Part shown: positions 42,046-53,170 of the stretch, in pieces
Position numbering within the stretch: the stretch's first letter is position 1
Layout of the letters: each line of letters opens with the position of its first letter
Assembly (NCBI GenBank): GCA_031213475.1
Contig: JARUPZ010000009.1
Coordinates: 1,426,001-1,490,000 of the forward strand
Source of the DNA: Nereocystis luetkeana
Lineage: Eukaryota; Sar; Phaeophyceae; Laminariales; Laminariaceae
Direction of reading: 5' to 3'
Length of the DNA: 64,000 nt
Made by a program: the position numbers and the translations under genes
The notes under the pieces: generated by a model
The model's database searches: none
What the model was told of the DNA's origin: nothing
The model's input: only the letters and a program-made list of their open reading frames with translations

Positions 42046-43040
42046 TGACGGGTAAGGAAGGGACGATTGAAGCGAGCACGACTCTTGGTTTTATTCTGCA
42101 GTAGCTGATATCCGATATATCGAACATCGCACATCATATATATATCGAATATCAGATATCGGACGACAGACGAAAAAAAAGGGAAACGCACGCAAAATCA
42201 CGAACATAAAAGTTTTCTTTTCTGCGGCGGGTTGTAACGTGTGCTATTAATATGTGCCATACCGAGGTGCAATATGTAGATGCAAGAAGCCATAGCTAGA
42301 CAGCGAGACCGCCACCGTTCGTTGCGTACACATACTTGCTGTAGCGTCAATAGACTTAAAGCAGCGATGAAAACGAATGCATGTGCCGGACGGGGGTGGG
42401 GGGCATGTGACCAATGTTTGTCCAAAATGCCGCTGAGAGGGTACAGTGAAACCTCCCGCGAGTCGAGCTAAATAGTGAGAAAAGGAATGGTTGAAAACGT
42501 AGACACGGCGACGCTTAAGGACGATGCGTTCTGCAGGTACTTACTACTGGATGCTCTCGGCATATGTCGTGGAAGGTATACGTACGAATGGCTCTTCTTA
42601 TCGCTGCTGCTATCGGCTCGATGTATGTACCAGGTACAGCAGTACAGTAACTTGAACCTTATTAGGTTTGCGAAATAAAGAATGTGGTGCTTGGGCTTTT
42701 TCTCAGGCCCGAAACTCGCACAACTGCATACGGGTACAAAAATAATGCTGCTGTAGACGGATACATGAACATATATAATTCTGGTATATAATTTGGTGGT
42801 ATTTCCATCCCATTCATTAGTTCCTCTATAATACGACACTTCCTTCTCCAGCTCGCTCGCTCTGCCTCGTATCTCCGATCAATTATGGTCACATCCATTA
42901 TAGCAGGCTCTCTTTCTCCTCCTCCTCGCCCTTTGGCACTATTAATACTATCAATGTCAATATCAATATCAATAGTATTCAAACATATTGCTGTGTTGCG
43001 TTTGCCATCCAACATAATCGTTTCTTTAACGCGGACATGT
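42046..43040. other. No recognised gene
   Basis: Mixed intergenic sequence with short frames. A Cys/Arg-containing frame at 42280-42471 has no support. Confidence 0.45.
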
Positions 43041-43375
43041 CTGTGTGTGTTCTTTACATTAAACCGTTCTTTCTACTCGTCGACATCCAGCATCCAGCAC
43101 AACCAGTATCCGTGCCGATTCTTCAATCCTACCAGGTAGAAGAAATACTGTACAACTTCTATGGCCACAAAGCTACATGACAGGATGCTATTAATACCTT
43201 GCCACGTGACGTATGCAGTAGTATATAAGCACGTAAGCACACTATTAATAGTGCGTGGGCTATGCGATGTCATGTCATCATACTGGGCACGACAGGCATG
43301 GCATACACATTCTATGAAAGAGAGAAACGAAAGGAAACAAAGAAAAAACAAAAACAAAGAACTGAGACAGGGGCG
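43041..43375 (-). mobile_element. Family B LINE 3' copy
   Basis: GTGTGTGT tail, TCTACTCGTCGACATCCAGC (with a short duplication of ATCCAGC), GTATCCGTGCCGATTC, then GCCACAAAGCTAC and, farther, GGCATGGCATACACATTCTA with a purine-rich end. About 330 bp. Confidence 0.75.
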
Positions 43376-44455
43376 CACGCAGAATATTTTCACGACACAC
43401 CACACGTCGAATTGTTCAACTTGGGCCCTCCCGACAGGGGGGGGGGGTACCTGCTACCGCCCCCTCCCTCTACACCTGAACAAAATATCTATACAAAACA
43501 GAAACCAGGGGACGATAGAGAGCCGTCCCCCCCTGCTTGATACAAAGCCTTCCACCATACTATATTACTACTGTGAGGCGGCGACCACTGACCTCTAGGC
43601 TACAGTTGCGTCTGGCTGCGTAGTTGCGGCCACTACAGCATCAACGAGTGGTACGAAGGACCTATGAGTTCGCGGCGAAGGATTTGTACACCCTGGTGTC
43701 CTGCTCAAACTGAATCATAAGCCGCTGGAGTGTCGAGTGCGTTATTATTTGTTATTTATTTGCCTTCGCCGGCACCACTCGGCACATTATATGAGATGAC
43801 CAACCTTGGGATAATAAAAAACATGGTTCCTTAATTTATTTGCAGATGGATCGGATCAGATAAAGGATATATCTGGATAGATAGTTCGACAAATACCAAG
43901 TATCTTCCGCACCTGTTTATACCTCATCAGCGACAATCCATCGGCGAAACGCTAACCGCGCCTGGTGTCAATACACCCCGCCTACCTACCTGGGTCTGTT
44001 TTTGTCGTGTACGTCACTGTCGGAAAAACCACGAAGAAAGTATCTCCTGGACACTCAGATGATACGCGACGGCACGTCTAGCTTGGCCGTACAACGGAAA
44101 GATTACGCCGAATTACACGTACGCGTACATGTCAGTTATGTATGCCTGTTAAACCACACGGCGACGCAGTGGACAATCAAGCAGCTCAACAGAACACTAT
44201 TAATACTAAGATCAGCAGGTGTAATAACTATATCGTATATACCTGGTACCTGGTGCCTGGTATCATATACCAGGTACCAGGTTTTCGAGTAGGGGAAACG
44301 ACGCCTAAATACGAGTAGAAGTACGTACGCCTCTTCAGTACCTCGGAAATACTGCGACAAGAAACATGTAAAAAAAATATTTTCGACCCGTCCGGGGGGG
44401 TAGGTGTACCAGGGTACGCTATTCTTATTCCAGTCTCTGCGTGCGCCCTCGACTG
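43376..44455. other. No recognised gene
   Basis: Includes a G run at about 43437-43449 and, at about 44236-44282, four TACCTGGTA/TACCAGGTA motifs in close succession. Confidence 0.45.
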
Positions 44456-44459
44456 AGGA

Positions 44460-45560
44460 AACAAATCGAAAGAGAAAATAAATAAATAAAAATAAAAGAA
44501 ACAAACTGTCTCGTGCCCCCCCCGCCCCCCCCGCAGGGGGATGTGGCAGACACTTGAAAAGAACGAGCTAAAAAAAAAGAAAAAGAAGAAAGGCACCACT
44601 ACTTGTAAACAGAGCAAGCCTAAGAACCAAGGGAAAAACACAGGCAAACCACAGCACAATACAAAGCACCCTCCAGGAAGCGGCAGCAGTTTGTGGTACG
44701 AGAGGCAAAGCCAGGTTCTCTCTGCTAGTCCGCCTGGTACCTTTTTACCCTGTCTGCCATCTCCGTCCTGCGTTCGTCAACTATGCCCGCGGACCCTCTC
44801 GGCGTCAGACAATACGAAACAAAAGCAAAGCAGGCTCGTCATCCACCCACGCCACACGACTCCTTCAATAAGGCTTATCAATCGAAGAAAGGAAGAATAT
44901 ATCTATACAAGTATAAAAAATGAAAATCACAAGAGGATGGGCGCAAGAAAAAAAAAAAAGAAGAAAACAAAACGAAGACAAAGGAAGACTACGTTCGAAC
45001 CAGCCGCACCGGTTGGTGGCACGGGTAGTATAGGCATGTTCTACTTCCTATTCGGTCTGGTGCCTTGCTACCCTCTGTCTGCCATCTCCTTCCTACTTCC
45101 GTCCACCGCAGTTTTTCCCTTTCACTCTTCTTCCTGTCCCCCCCCCTCTCCGCATTTCCTTGGTCGGGTTTTCTGCCACTCCTCCTGTTGCCGCCCCTCC
45201 CCCGATTCCCTTCCACCCACGGCGGATGCGCGGCGCTGCCTACTTAGCTCAGCCTCGTTCTTGTGCCACCTCACCATGAACCGTTCGGCTGCTTCAAGGA
45301 TCCCCCGGTACCACTTCCCCGCCTCTTTTGCTGCATGCAGTGGACCACAACGCGGTCTCAACTCCAAACACCAAGGGGGCAACTTCCGTTGACCCTTCGG
45401 TGGCTCGGAACTCCCTAAGGTCTTCGACTGTGCATCTATGCCAAGTCTTAAAGCGTCCGCCAGGTCCGGGGTTCTCCCCACCAGCCAGCCATCGTCCTGA
45501 ACATTTTCCCGACTACCTGGTAGGTAATCGCTCCTTGCTTCGATATAACCACAATCCTTC
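44460..45560 (-). mobile_element. Family B LINE, C-terminus and 3' UTR, lacks terminal end
   Basis: The minus strand encodes APPWCLELRPRCGPL-type (shifted) and KEAGKWYRGILEAAERFMVR blocks, then the ORF end and the 3' UTR with its internal duplication (GCACGGGTAGTATAGG and CCAGGTTCTCTCTGC regions on the plus strand). The last ~300 bp with the (AC)n end are not found. A TACCTGGTAGGT motif interrupts it near 45514. Confidence 0.78.
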
Positions 45561-46226
45561 ATCGTTCATCACTCTGGTCAACATCCCCCGATAAACGAAA
45601 ACCAAGGCGATCGAAATAAATATCAATACGTCTATTATTACTAATGATAAGATGAGTCAGGAGGGACACTGACTCATTCCGAAGTGTAACCCTAAGAAGA
45701 ACATTTTAACGCAAGACGGCAAAAACATCTGATGATGATCATTGATTCGTCAGACAACTGCTAGCTGGTAGGCCACCGGGGGGACGCCGGAATACATACA
45801 TAGAGCATACAACATAAATACAGGTGTTGCAGGCGTGAATGTGGTAGATGGAATGACGTAGAGCGCGATGGCAACATAATACATACTGGTACCAGGTACC
45901 AGGCAGCGGATAACCAATCAACTACTACACATAGCCATGAGATGAGAGCTAGACAAAATGGAGTACATCTTCACACGAACTACATTGTATAATATTATGC
46001 ATCTATTGAATACAGCAAGCTGCAATATCATTAATAGTCTAATCGACTACACCAGTACCTGGTACCTGGTACATATTTATTTACTTGCTTCGAACGAAGT
46101 ATATATGCAAAGTGACTCCGCCGAAATGGACCACGTAAAGATTCATTGACTTGTTGTATCAAGTTTGATCAGCATCTAAGATTCTACAGCAGCAGCAATA
46201 CATGGGTTTTCCTGTCTCTGTGCTAT
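45561..46226. other. No recognised gene
   Basis: AT-rich. TACCAGGTACC motifs at 45885-45905 and 46050-46070. Confidence 0.45.
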
Positions 46227-46337
46227 TTAACCCTTTTAGGACTGCAGTCTCGTTTTGGGGGCAATTGGGGACAAGTTACTCCATATTTGAGTGGTTTGTC
46301 CCCAAAACGGGACTGGAGTTTGTTCTAAAGGGGTTAA
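46227..46337. mobile_element. MITE1 copy d
   Basis: A 111-bp element with TTAA at both ends. Left arm TTTAACCCTTTTAGGACTGC, right arm ACGGGACTGGAGTTTGTTCT. Slightly longer than other copies because of an extra GGGGGCAATTGGGGACAA stretch. Confidence 0.8.
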
Positions 46338-46469
46338 TAGGCCCTTGAATTTAAGGTACGCACGCCCCTGCTTCCAAGGCATGCGTGCATGGAATATTGC
46401 CTGAGCCGCCATTTCCATTCCTACGTAATACAATCGAAAACCTCACATATGTTCCACGACTTTTTTTCA

Positions 46470-46554
46470 GGTTCGGCATGCCAGTGACAAAGAAAACGCT
46501 GAACCACCCACGCCGCCGCCGCCGCCGCCGCCGGCTGCGACACATACTTGCTAA
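46470..46554 (+). other. Possible isolated exon
   Basis: A pyrimidine-rich acceptor (TTTTTTTCAG) precedes a CCG-repeat-bearing stretch that ends at AAAG|GTAGAC. One frame gives GMPVTKKTLNHP plus an Arg run; another gives KENAEPPTPPPPPP. No partner exon found. Confidence 0.22.
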
Positions 46555-46904
46555 AGGTAGACGTGCATATTTTTTTTTGTGGGGATTCCTCACTTGGGAG
46601 CAGTAGTGTACTATCTATAGTACAGGTAATACTGCTGTAGTATTATTAATAAGTCATTTTGAAAAAAATGCAAGTGCAGTGATAGACGAATAATCCCATA
46701 TATATGGGCCTAGGTATACAAACAAAACATAGGTATTTAAAAACAAAAATAAAATGGCCTTATTCCGACGATTTCGGGTTAAGGACTCCCGTAATCCACA
46801 AAATTATTTTCTCCAAAAAGTGCTAACCCTAGCGTAGCACGCCTCCTTACATACACATATATACTAGGCCAATATATATACCTAGGCCAATATATATGTA
46901 TATA

Positions 46905-47240
46905 TATGAATGTGAAGGTGTTACCAGCTGAGCTATAGGGGTAAAAAATCGATCGGTTACCGCCCAGGGTAATTCTTGTAGCACTCTCCCCCCCCCTGAA
47001 AGGTGGGATCTTTTGGGGCGTCGGTACCGTACGCGGCCGTACGTTGACCTACCCGCTTCGTTCCAATATCTGGGGAACCAGGGAGATGTCGGTGACGCCC
47101 GCGCAAAGAAACGTTCGAAGTGAGACTCGAAGCCGTGTCCTCGATGACGTCAAATGTGAAGGTGTTACCTACCGAGCTATAGGGGTACAATAATACTGAT
47201 CGAATACCCAGCCCAGGGTAGTCCTTAAAACAAACCAGGC
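46905..47240 (-). mobile_element. S2 family, one full copy plus adjacent heads
   Basis: On the minus strand: leader GGACTACCCTGGGCTGGG, CCCCTATAGCTCGGTAGG (A-box-like), CACGGCTTCGAGTCTCAC (B-box-like, about 47128), body with GGTTCCCCAGATATTGG, then a second leader and head (CCCCTATAGCTCAGCTGG, about 46940). The copies are head-to-tail. The leader contains an eight-base hairpin (GATTACCC..GGGTAATC) in the better copies. Confidence 0.65.
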
Positions 47241-47335
47241 AGGTATCTATATACTAGGCCATCCAATTTGATCATCACCACTATCGTTACCATCGTCACC
47301 ACCACTTATGAGTATGACCTCTGAACATGACCTAC

Positions 47336-47463
47336 CTCAGGGCTACCTTCAGAACGTCGATCTCGATTTTCGGGACGCTGGTGTCTTCAAAGACTTCGTC
47401 AAGCTCGTCTGCGTCCAGGCTACCGAAGGGGCTCTCTTCCTCGGGATCGTCCGCCAAAAACTC
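47336..47463 (-). CDS. Acidic exon A (array end)
   Basis: A 128-base frame between acceptor CCGTGTAG| and donor CTGAG|GTAGGTC. It encodes EFLADDPEEESPFGSLDADE and continues to IEIDVLKVAL. It is the longest and cleanest unit and is probably a true exon. Confidence 0.55.
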
Positions 47464-49500
47464 CTACACGGAAGATAGCACAATAACAACATTGCATGGC
47501 TCCAGTACTAATAAGGGTATGTTGCAGTAGGGTACGCACAGAGGCAGTTTCGCGGGTATGATACCTGGTATGATACTGGGGTCAAGTAACGATGACGATA
47601 GTGCCCGGGTATATCAGCCGGAGGGGCTCTCTTCCTCAGGATTACCCGTCAAAAAGTCCTTGGATATATGGAAAAAGACAGCACTATACTAAATTACTCT
47701 GAGGGGAGGTGTGTTTATTAGCAAGGTAGGCACAGTAATTTCGCGGGTATGGTATTGGCATCACCTGAGTACAAAAAAAAAAAATCACCCGCGGGTATAT
47801 TAACCGAAGGGGCTCTCTTCCTCGGCATTACCTACCAAAAACTCCTGGATAAAATTTGCCTATTATTAATAACAGTGCTGTACATACAGTACACGAAGGA
47901 AGGGTGTAGTAGGTTAGCTATAGGTTGGGGACACGACAATACCAAGAAGAGTACTTTTTACCCGCGCGTATACCAGCCGGAGGGGCTGTTTCCCTCGGGA
48001 TTACCCAAAGACCACTCCTGGATAAGTTTAGCACAATAACATGTTTATTAACAGAGGAAGAGTAACAGTTTCGTAATTTCCATGGTTTTCAGGAAAAACG
48101 GCAAGAAGGACGTCGGAGAGGTGTGAACCCCGGGTTATGATTTTGTTATTACGGGGGACCATAGTTGGTTGGACCGGCTGTTGTTGGTAAAAATACCGAA
48201 ATATAAGGGTTTTTTGTGTGTTCCGTAGGTCCTATTTCATATGGTCCCCCGTAATAGCGACAAACCCTAGTCGCTGAGCTGACAGTCAGCCCTAATACTT
48301 TGTACCAACGGGTATACTAGCCGATGGAGCTCTCTTCCTTGGGATTACCCGCCAAAGACACCCGCACCAAGTTAGCATCATATTACACCAAGGAAGGGTA
48401 TGTTATGTCTATTAGTAAGGTTGGCACAGCAGTAGCTTCGCGGGTATGCTACTGGGGCCACTAGAGTACCAAGAGCACATTCTGCCAACGGGCATAGTAG
48501 CCGGAGGGGCTCTCTCCCTCGGGATTGTCCGCCAAATTCACCAGGATAAATTTAGCATCGTATTATACCAAGGAAGGCATGCTGGTAGGGGAGGCACAGT
48601 AGTCTTGCGGGTATGCTACTGGGGTCACACTAAAGTACCATGAGTACTTTCTGTCGGCGGGAGTATTAACCGAAGGGGCTCGCTTCCTCGGGGTTACCCG
48701 CCAAAACTCCTGCGCACAGTTACCACAATATTACATTCCACACCAATAGAGTGTATGCTTATTAGAAGGGCTGGCACAGTAGTTCCGCGGGTATGATATT
48801 GGGCTCACTGCAGCATCAAGAGTACTTTCTACCCGAAGGTATACTCGCCGAAGGGGCTCTCTTCCTCGGGATCATCCATGAAAAGATCCTGCAGTATTCT
48901 TTCACGCTGCCGCCGATCACTCAATGAAAATATTGGACTTGGATGAGGCCTCCTGCCCCGAGACTGGGGGCCTCGCCCGGGATGCATGTCGCGCTTGAGT
49001 GCGATCTCACCGCGACGCCCATCCCTAGAATTGGAATGACCGTGCAGAAAAAGACTACTGCCACGCGTGTAGGGTGCGTGGGGAGGCGTAAATTTTTCTC
49101 CCCGCACCTATCCCCCTGTTCTCGCTCCTAGCTCGTCTCCGCCGGAATGGGCGAACGGTAACGATTCTGAGGAAAGCAGTACAAAATGATGGAATCACCT
49201 CTTGTGTCCAATTGGGGTTCTGGTGATTGGCCAATGACTTTACTGCAGTAATGTTTTACGCTGCCGCCGATCACTCAACGTAAGTATTGGATTTGGATGA
49301 GGCCTCCCGCCTCGGTCGGTGGTCCCACCCAGACTTCGTTGTGTTTCTTGGAGTATATTTGGCCACCTCCCGGGCACTGTGTTGTCTCCCCAAACTTCTC
49401 ACGGTGTATGCGCCGGGCGTACTTCGGCGCGCACGCCGAAAAATCTGACTCAAACGCCGCGGCCAGTGGGAGGTCTCCCTCTATCGCATACCAGGTAGCA
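47336..49500 (-). CDS. Putative gene with tandemly duplicated acidic exons
   Basis: Minus-strand coding-like pieces: about 49284-49500 (AAAFESDFSACAPKYARRIH, KFGETTQCPGGG, EVWVGPPTEAGG), 48833-48888 (LFMDDPEEESPFGEYTF) and 47336-47463 (EFLADDPEEESPFG, then LDADELDEVFED and IEIDVLKVAL). Between them lie repeat units bearing the same acceptor plus PEEESPFG-like block in varying states of decay. I do not recognise the protein. The exact exon chain is not resolved, because phases of the duplicated exons do not all agree and several units carry stops or lost splice sites. Coding status is supported by conserved splice borders and by repetition of the acidic peptide. Confidence 0.45.
47420..48890 (-). 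repeat. Eight-unit tandem array containing exon-like blocks
   Basis: Cores (GGGGCTCTCTTCCTCGGGAT on the plus strand) lie near 47428, 47623, 47808, 47982, 48325, 48502, 48671 and 48848. Spacing is 170-195 bp except for the fourth gap, which is enlarged by a MITE2 insertion. Units also share CCAAGGAAGGGT, GGCACAGTAG and TTCGCGGGTAT blocks. Confidence 0.85.
48147..48256. mobile_element. MITE2 copy inserted in the exon array
   Basis: A 110-bp element with TATTACGGGGGACCATAG at the left and the matching ATGGTCCCCCGTAATA at the right. The centre is diverged from the 51-kb copies. TA flanks on both sides are compatible with a TA target, as in Tc1/mariner-type MITEs, but this is not proven. Confidence 0.78.
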
Positions 49501-49622
49501 GGGTAGGTGTGGTCCTGTTTCCTCTTGGATGCCGAGACCCGCGAACTCGTCGTTTCTGGCGATTGGTCAACGATTTGACTGCACAAAATTGGTATCATGC
49601 GGAGCACAGGACATACATGCAT
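49275..49622 (-). CDS. Upstream coding-like region of the exon-array gene
   Basis: The minus-strand frame contains a non-repetitive protein stretch (GDLPLAAAFESDFSACAPKY, YARRIHREKFGETTQCPG, YSKKHNEVWVGPPTEAG). It ends near CTTAC|GTTGAG, a possible donor. The segment around 49255-49310 is duplicated at 48900-48950, which suggests unit-level duplication also reached this exon border. Function unknown. Confidence 0.35.
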   Translation of the reverse strand: MHVCPVLRMIPILCSQIVDQSPETTSSRVSASKRKQDHTYPATWYAIEGDLPLAAAFESDFSACAPKYARRIHREKFGETTQCPGGGQIYSKKHNEVWVGPPTEAGGLIQIQYLR

Positions 49623-49730
49623 GTATACTTCTTTCGGGCTTGGGCCAATCGATAGGAAACGATACCAGGGAATACCATGAAGAAAGTTCTGAACCCGTTT
49701 GGCGATAAAAAAAGCATGGCCGTACTGGGA

Positions 49731-50268
49731 GGGGGGGGGGTGTACTCGATAGGAGAGATGTACTCGATCTCATGCATGGCCGTAGTCGTATGATCATAGA
49801 CCCTCGCATCCCTACAATGCCGGGACGGAGCATGTCGGGTTTTCACCGACCAGGCCGACATTGCTTGCACCAAGCGCGAAGCGCCGTGGGGTTTCTGGCG
49901 AGTCGCATGAAGGGTGAGCTGCATCCAACTAAGGACCGCTTGTGAGGCGGGCTTGCACATGGATGACAGCTTCAATGAGTTGATTTAATTTCCGGTGCAG
50001 GCAATTCCAGAGACAGCAATGGGAGTACTATTAATATGTAACTGCCTCCTGGGTGCCTTCCCTTGAACACTACGTGATACGGTCAATCCCACTTGTGCGG
50101 AGTAAAGGTTCTATACCTCGCACAAATGATCTAACTTGACAAACAGCTGTGGGCGACCGCCAAAAAAAAAACAAAAAAAAAAACGGTACCCTGGTCGTCT
50201 AGCTCACGTAGTGAGCGGCATGTTTTTACAGTGTCGTTGCCAACCGACGCCAACCCAACCTATATGAA
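49731..50268 (-). mobile_element. Element C, full-length copy 1 of a tandem pair
   Basis: About 480 bp on the minus strand from a CCGACGCCAACC-type start, through GCCGCTCACTACGTGAGCTA, CCTCGTGGGTGCC-type and GCATGAAGGGTGAGCTGCAT segments, to a GAGTACACCCCC end (plus strand G run at 49731-49741). A TATTAATA is inserted near 50030. No ORF. It contains no obvious pol III boxes. Confidence 0.82.
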
Positions 50269-50270
50269 GG

Positions 50271-50728
50271 GGGGGGGGGGTGTACTCAATACCATGCATG
50301 GCCGAGGTCGTATGACTATAGACCCTCGCATCCCTAGAATGCCGGGACGGAGCACGTCGGGTTGTCACCGACCAGGCAAACATTGCCTGCACCGAGCGCG
50401 AAACGTCGTGAGGCGGACTTGCATACGGATGACAGCTTCAGTGAGTCGTTTTATTTTCTGGTGTGGCCACTTCCAGAGACAGCAATGAATGGGTTTACTA
50501 TGTAACTGCCTCGTGGGTGCCTTACCATGAACAATACGTGATACGATCACCCCCCTTGTGCGGAGTGAAGGATCTCCACCCCATACAAATGATCCACAGT
50601 AACTCGATCGCCAGCTGTGACCGACCGCCAGAACAAAAAACGGTAGCCTGGTTGTCTAGCTCACGTAGTGAGCGGCATGCTTTACAGTGTCGTTGCCAAC
50701 CGGCGCCAACCTACCGTATAGCCGGGGG
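50271..50728 (-). mobile_element. Element C, full-length copy 2 of a tandem pair
   Basis: Same structure as the adjacent copy; its C tail touches the 5' end of the first copy. The ATGCAGCTCACCC segment is deleted here. Together they define the full element: about 460 bp, an A-rich internal tract (GAACAAAAAAC) and a poly-C end. Confidence 0.82.
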
Positions 50729-50780
50729 GGGCGAGAGATGAGCCTGCTATTAAAAAGGAGAAACATTGGTGACGATACTA

Positions 50781-50842
50781 TTTTAGTATATATTTTAGTA
50801 TATATTTTAGTATATATTTCAGTATATATTTCAGTATATATA
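50781..50842. repeat. 12-bp tandem repeat
   Basis: Five units of TATTTTAGTATA or TATTTCAGTATA. Confidence 0.85.
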
Positions 50843-51044
50843 TGGAATGGAGACAAAGAAAAAGGAGAAAAAACAATGGTTGGTTTCGTTGCGCTTGGAC
50901 TTGATTGTCAGGGGCGGACTCCCCTCGTACGTACCGTCAACTGGCAGGAAAAAAAGCGGTATACTGTTTTATGGATATTTTCGAGTCTGACAGACACTTT
51001 TTGTGGTGGTCTGGTGCTGTTGTTTGGTATGCTCGGGAGGCCTC

Positions 51045-51153
51045 TATTACGGGGGACCATAGTTAATAGGACCAAATATTGTTAGCAAAAATGGTCAAAT
51101 ATATAGGTTTTTATGTATACCATAGGTCCTATTAACTATGGTCCCCCGTAATA
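51045..51153. mobile_element. MITE2 copy
   Basis: A 109-bp element with ~28-bp near-perfect inverted ends (TATTACGGGGGACCATAGTT and its complement). Inner sequence ATATATAGGTTTTTATGTAT. Confidence 0.88.
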
Positions 51154-51259
51154 TTAATAGTCTCTACGGTTGAAGAACACAAGTAAAAACATGAATATGT
51201 ATATATACACATGTGATCATTTTAACCTGATGCGACGATGATGGAGCTTTTGGTATTAA

Positions 51260-51368
51260 TATTACGGGGGACCATAGTTAATAGGACCAAATTATGTTAG
51301 TAAAAATGGTTAAATATATAGGTTTTTATGTATATCATAGGTCCTATTAACTATGGTCCCCCGTAATA
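51260..51368. mobile_element. MITE2 copy, near-identical to its neighbour
   Basis: A 109-bp element, almost identical to the copy 107 bp upstream. It directly abuts the 5' truncation point of the family B copy at 51369. Confidence 0.88.
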
Positions 51369-52447
51369 GTTGCTTCGTCCATCCGCCGTGGATGGTGCCC
51401 AAGGGAACGGGGGGGGGAGGCGGCAACAGGAGAAGTGGCAGAAAGCCCGACCGAGGGAATGCGGAGAGGGGGGGGAACAGGAGGGGTAGAAGGGAAACGG
51501 CGGTAGACGAAAGTAGGAAGGAGATGGCAGACAGGGTAGCAAGGCACCAAGCCGACTAGGAAGTAGAACATGACCATACTGCTAGTAGTGCTACCAACTG
51601 GTGCAGCTGGTTCGAACGTGGTCTTCTCTTCCCTTGTCTTCTCTTTTTGTTTTGTTTTTTTTCTTTCTTGCGCTGAATCTCCGTCATTTTCATTTTATTT
51701 TTTTCTCTTCCTTTTCTGATTGATAAGCCGTACTGAAGGAGCCGTGTGGCTTGGTTGGATGACGAACCTGCTCTGCTCGTTTCGTATTGTCTGACGCCAA
51801 GGGGCTGGGCATAGTTGACGAACGCAGGGCGGAGACGGCAGTCTGGGTAGCAAGGTACCAGGCGGATTCGCAGGGAGAACCTGGCCATACTACGAGTACT
51901 CGTACCACAAACTGCTGCCGCCACCTGGAAGGTGCTTTGGGCTTTGGTCTGCCTGTTATTTCCCCTGTTGTTATTTTCTCTTTGTTTTTTTTTTTCCTTG
52001 GTTCTTCGTCTCACTCTGTTTACAAGCAATGGAGTTTTTGTCATTTTTTTTTCTTTTTTCCAGCTCGTTCTTTTTCAAGTGTTGGCCACCTCGCCTGCGG
52101 GGGGGGGACACGACAGATTGTTTCTCCTAGATTTTGCTTTCATTTTTTTATTTTTCTCTTTCGACTTGTCTATTTTGTTTTCGTTTTCTCTTTGATTGTT
52201 TCTATTCGTTTCACTATTTCATAGATTGCGTATGTCGTGCCTGTCGTATCTAGTATGATGACATGGCTTTGCATTGCCCACTGCAGCGCACACTGCACAC
52301 GTGGCAACGTAGTATCTCTGTAGCGTAGCTTTGTGACCACAGAACTTGTATCTCTTCTAGGATTGAAGAATCGGCACGGACACTGGTTGTGCTGGATGTC
52401 GACGGGTAGAAAGAACGGTTTAATGTGAAGAACACACACACACACAT
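51369..52447 (+). mobile_element. Family B LINE 3' copy without the SINE
   Basis: Begins in the last ~70 codons of the ORF (GNRRGRRETAVDESRKEMAD) and runs through the complete 3' UTR to GAAGAACACACACACACACA. Near-identical to 23461-24893 apart from the S1 insertion, for which it provides the empty site. The 3' UTR contains a ~305-bp internal duplication. Confidence 0.87.
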
Positions 52448-52566
52448 CTCCACTCCGTCTCCAACCAAGGGAGTGCTGCTACAACATAAGAGACCTCGCA
52501 CCTCTGGCATCCTGGCATACGATACACGAGACAGCACTACAAAGTATCTAAAGTACTACGGCACGA

Positions 52567-52569
<3 letters not shown>

Positions 52570-52597
<28 letters not shown>

Positions 52598-52923
52598 CCA
52601 TCCCATTCATTATCTTCGCACATCTTCTTCTCTCTCTCCTTCCAACTCGTAACTCAGATCCGGGGTCACATAGCAGGCTCTTCTCCCCCCTTCCCGCTAC
52701 GGTACGTGCCTCCATTTTTTATCGCGAGAAGATTTCAGCCTTTTCTTCCCTCGTCGACTCGCATCGAATTGTGCCTACCCACGCTGCAAGGCGCTCTCAA
52801 CAATGGAATCCCTCTTTTCTTATTTTGCAAATAAAGTCAAAGTCCGACCCTCCTAGGGCTCGAACCCAGGATTCAAACAAGTAGAATTCGAGGTTAACCA
52901 CTTGAACCACCGGGGCGACCGGC
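52570..52923 (-). mobile_element. SINE S1, full-length
   Basis: A T run (27 bases) followed by the complement of the S1 body and head (B box complement near 52857-52868, A box complement near 52897-52910). It has two small changes in the B box region (CCTAGGGCTCGAACCCAGGA), which may weaken it. Confidence 0.87.
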
Positions 52924-53046
52924 TCTACCACCACTACGTATTGATATGAAATATTAATGGTATGACCCCAACCATGCTTGATTGCAAACAAATGTGAGTT
53001 TTGAGGAAAACAAATGTTTTTTGAACTTTTTCCGCCAAAAAAAATC

Positions 53047-53170
53047 AGCACAGAAGGGAGGTAGGCTTGGTGCATGGGTTTCCTTTTTGTTTCGGAGGTT
53101 TTCTTCCTTCGGGGAAGCTATGAATGATCACTGTTGAAGATCATGCTGCACATTGTCGGATGGCAAGAGA

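Noticed and set aside
47420..48890. Regularly spaced repeats resembling a CRISPR array
   Set aside because: Units are 170-195 bp and diverged, spacers are not unique, and the genome is eukaryotic. Exon-like duplication explains it better.
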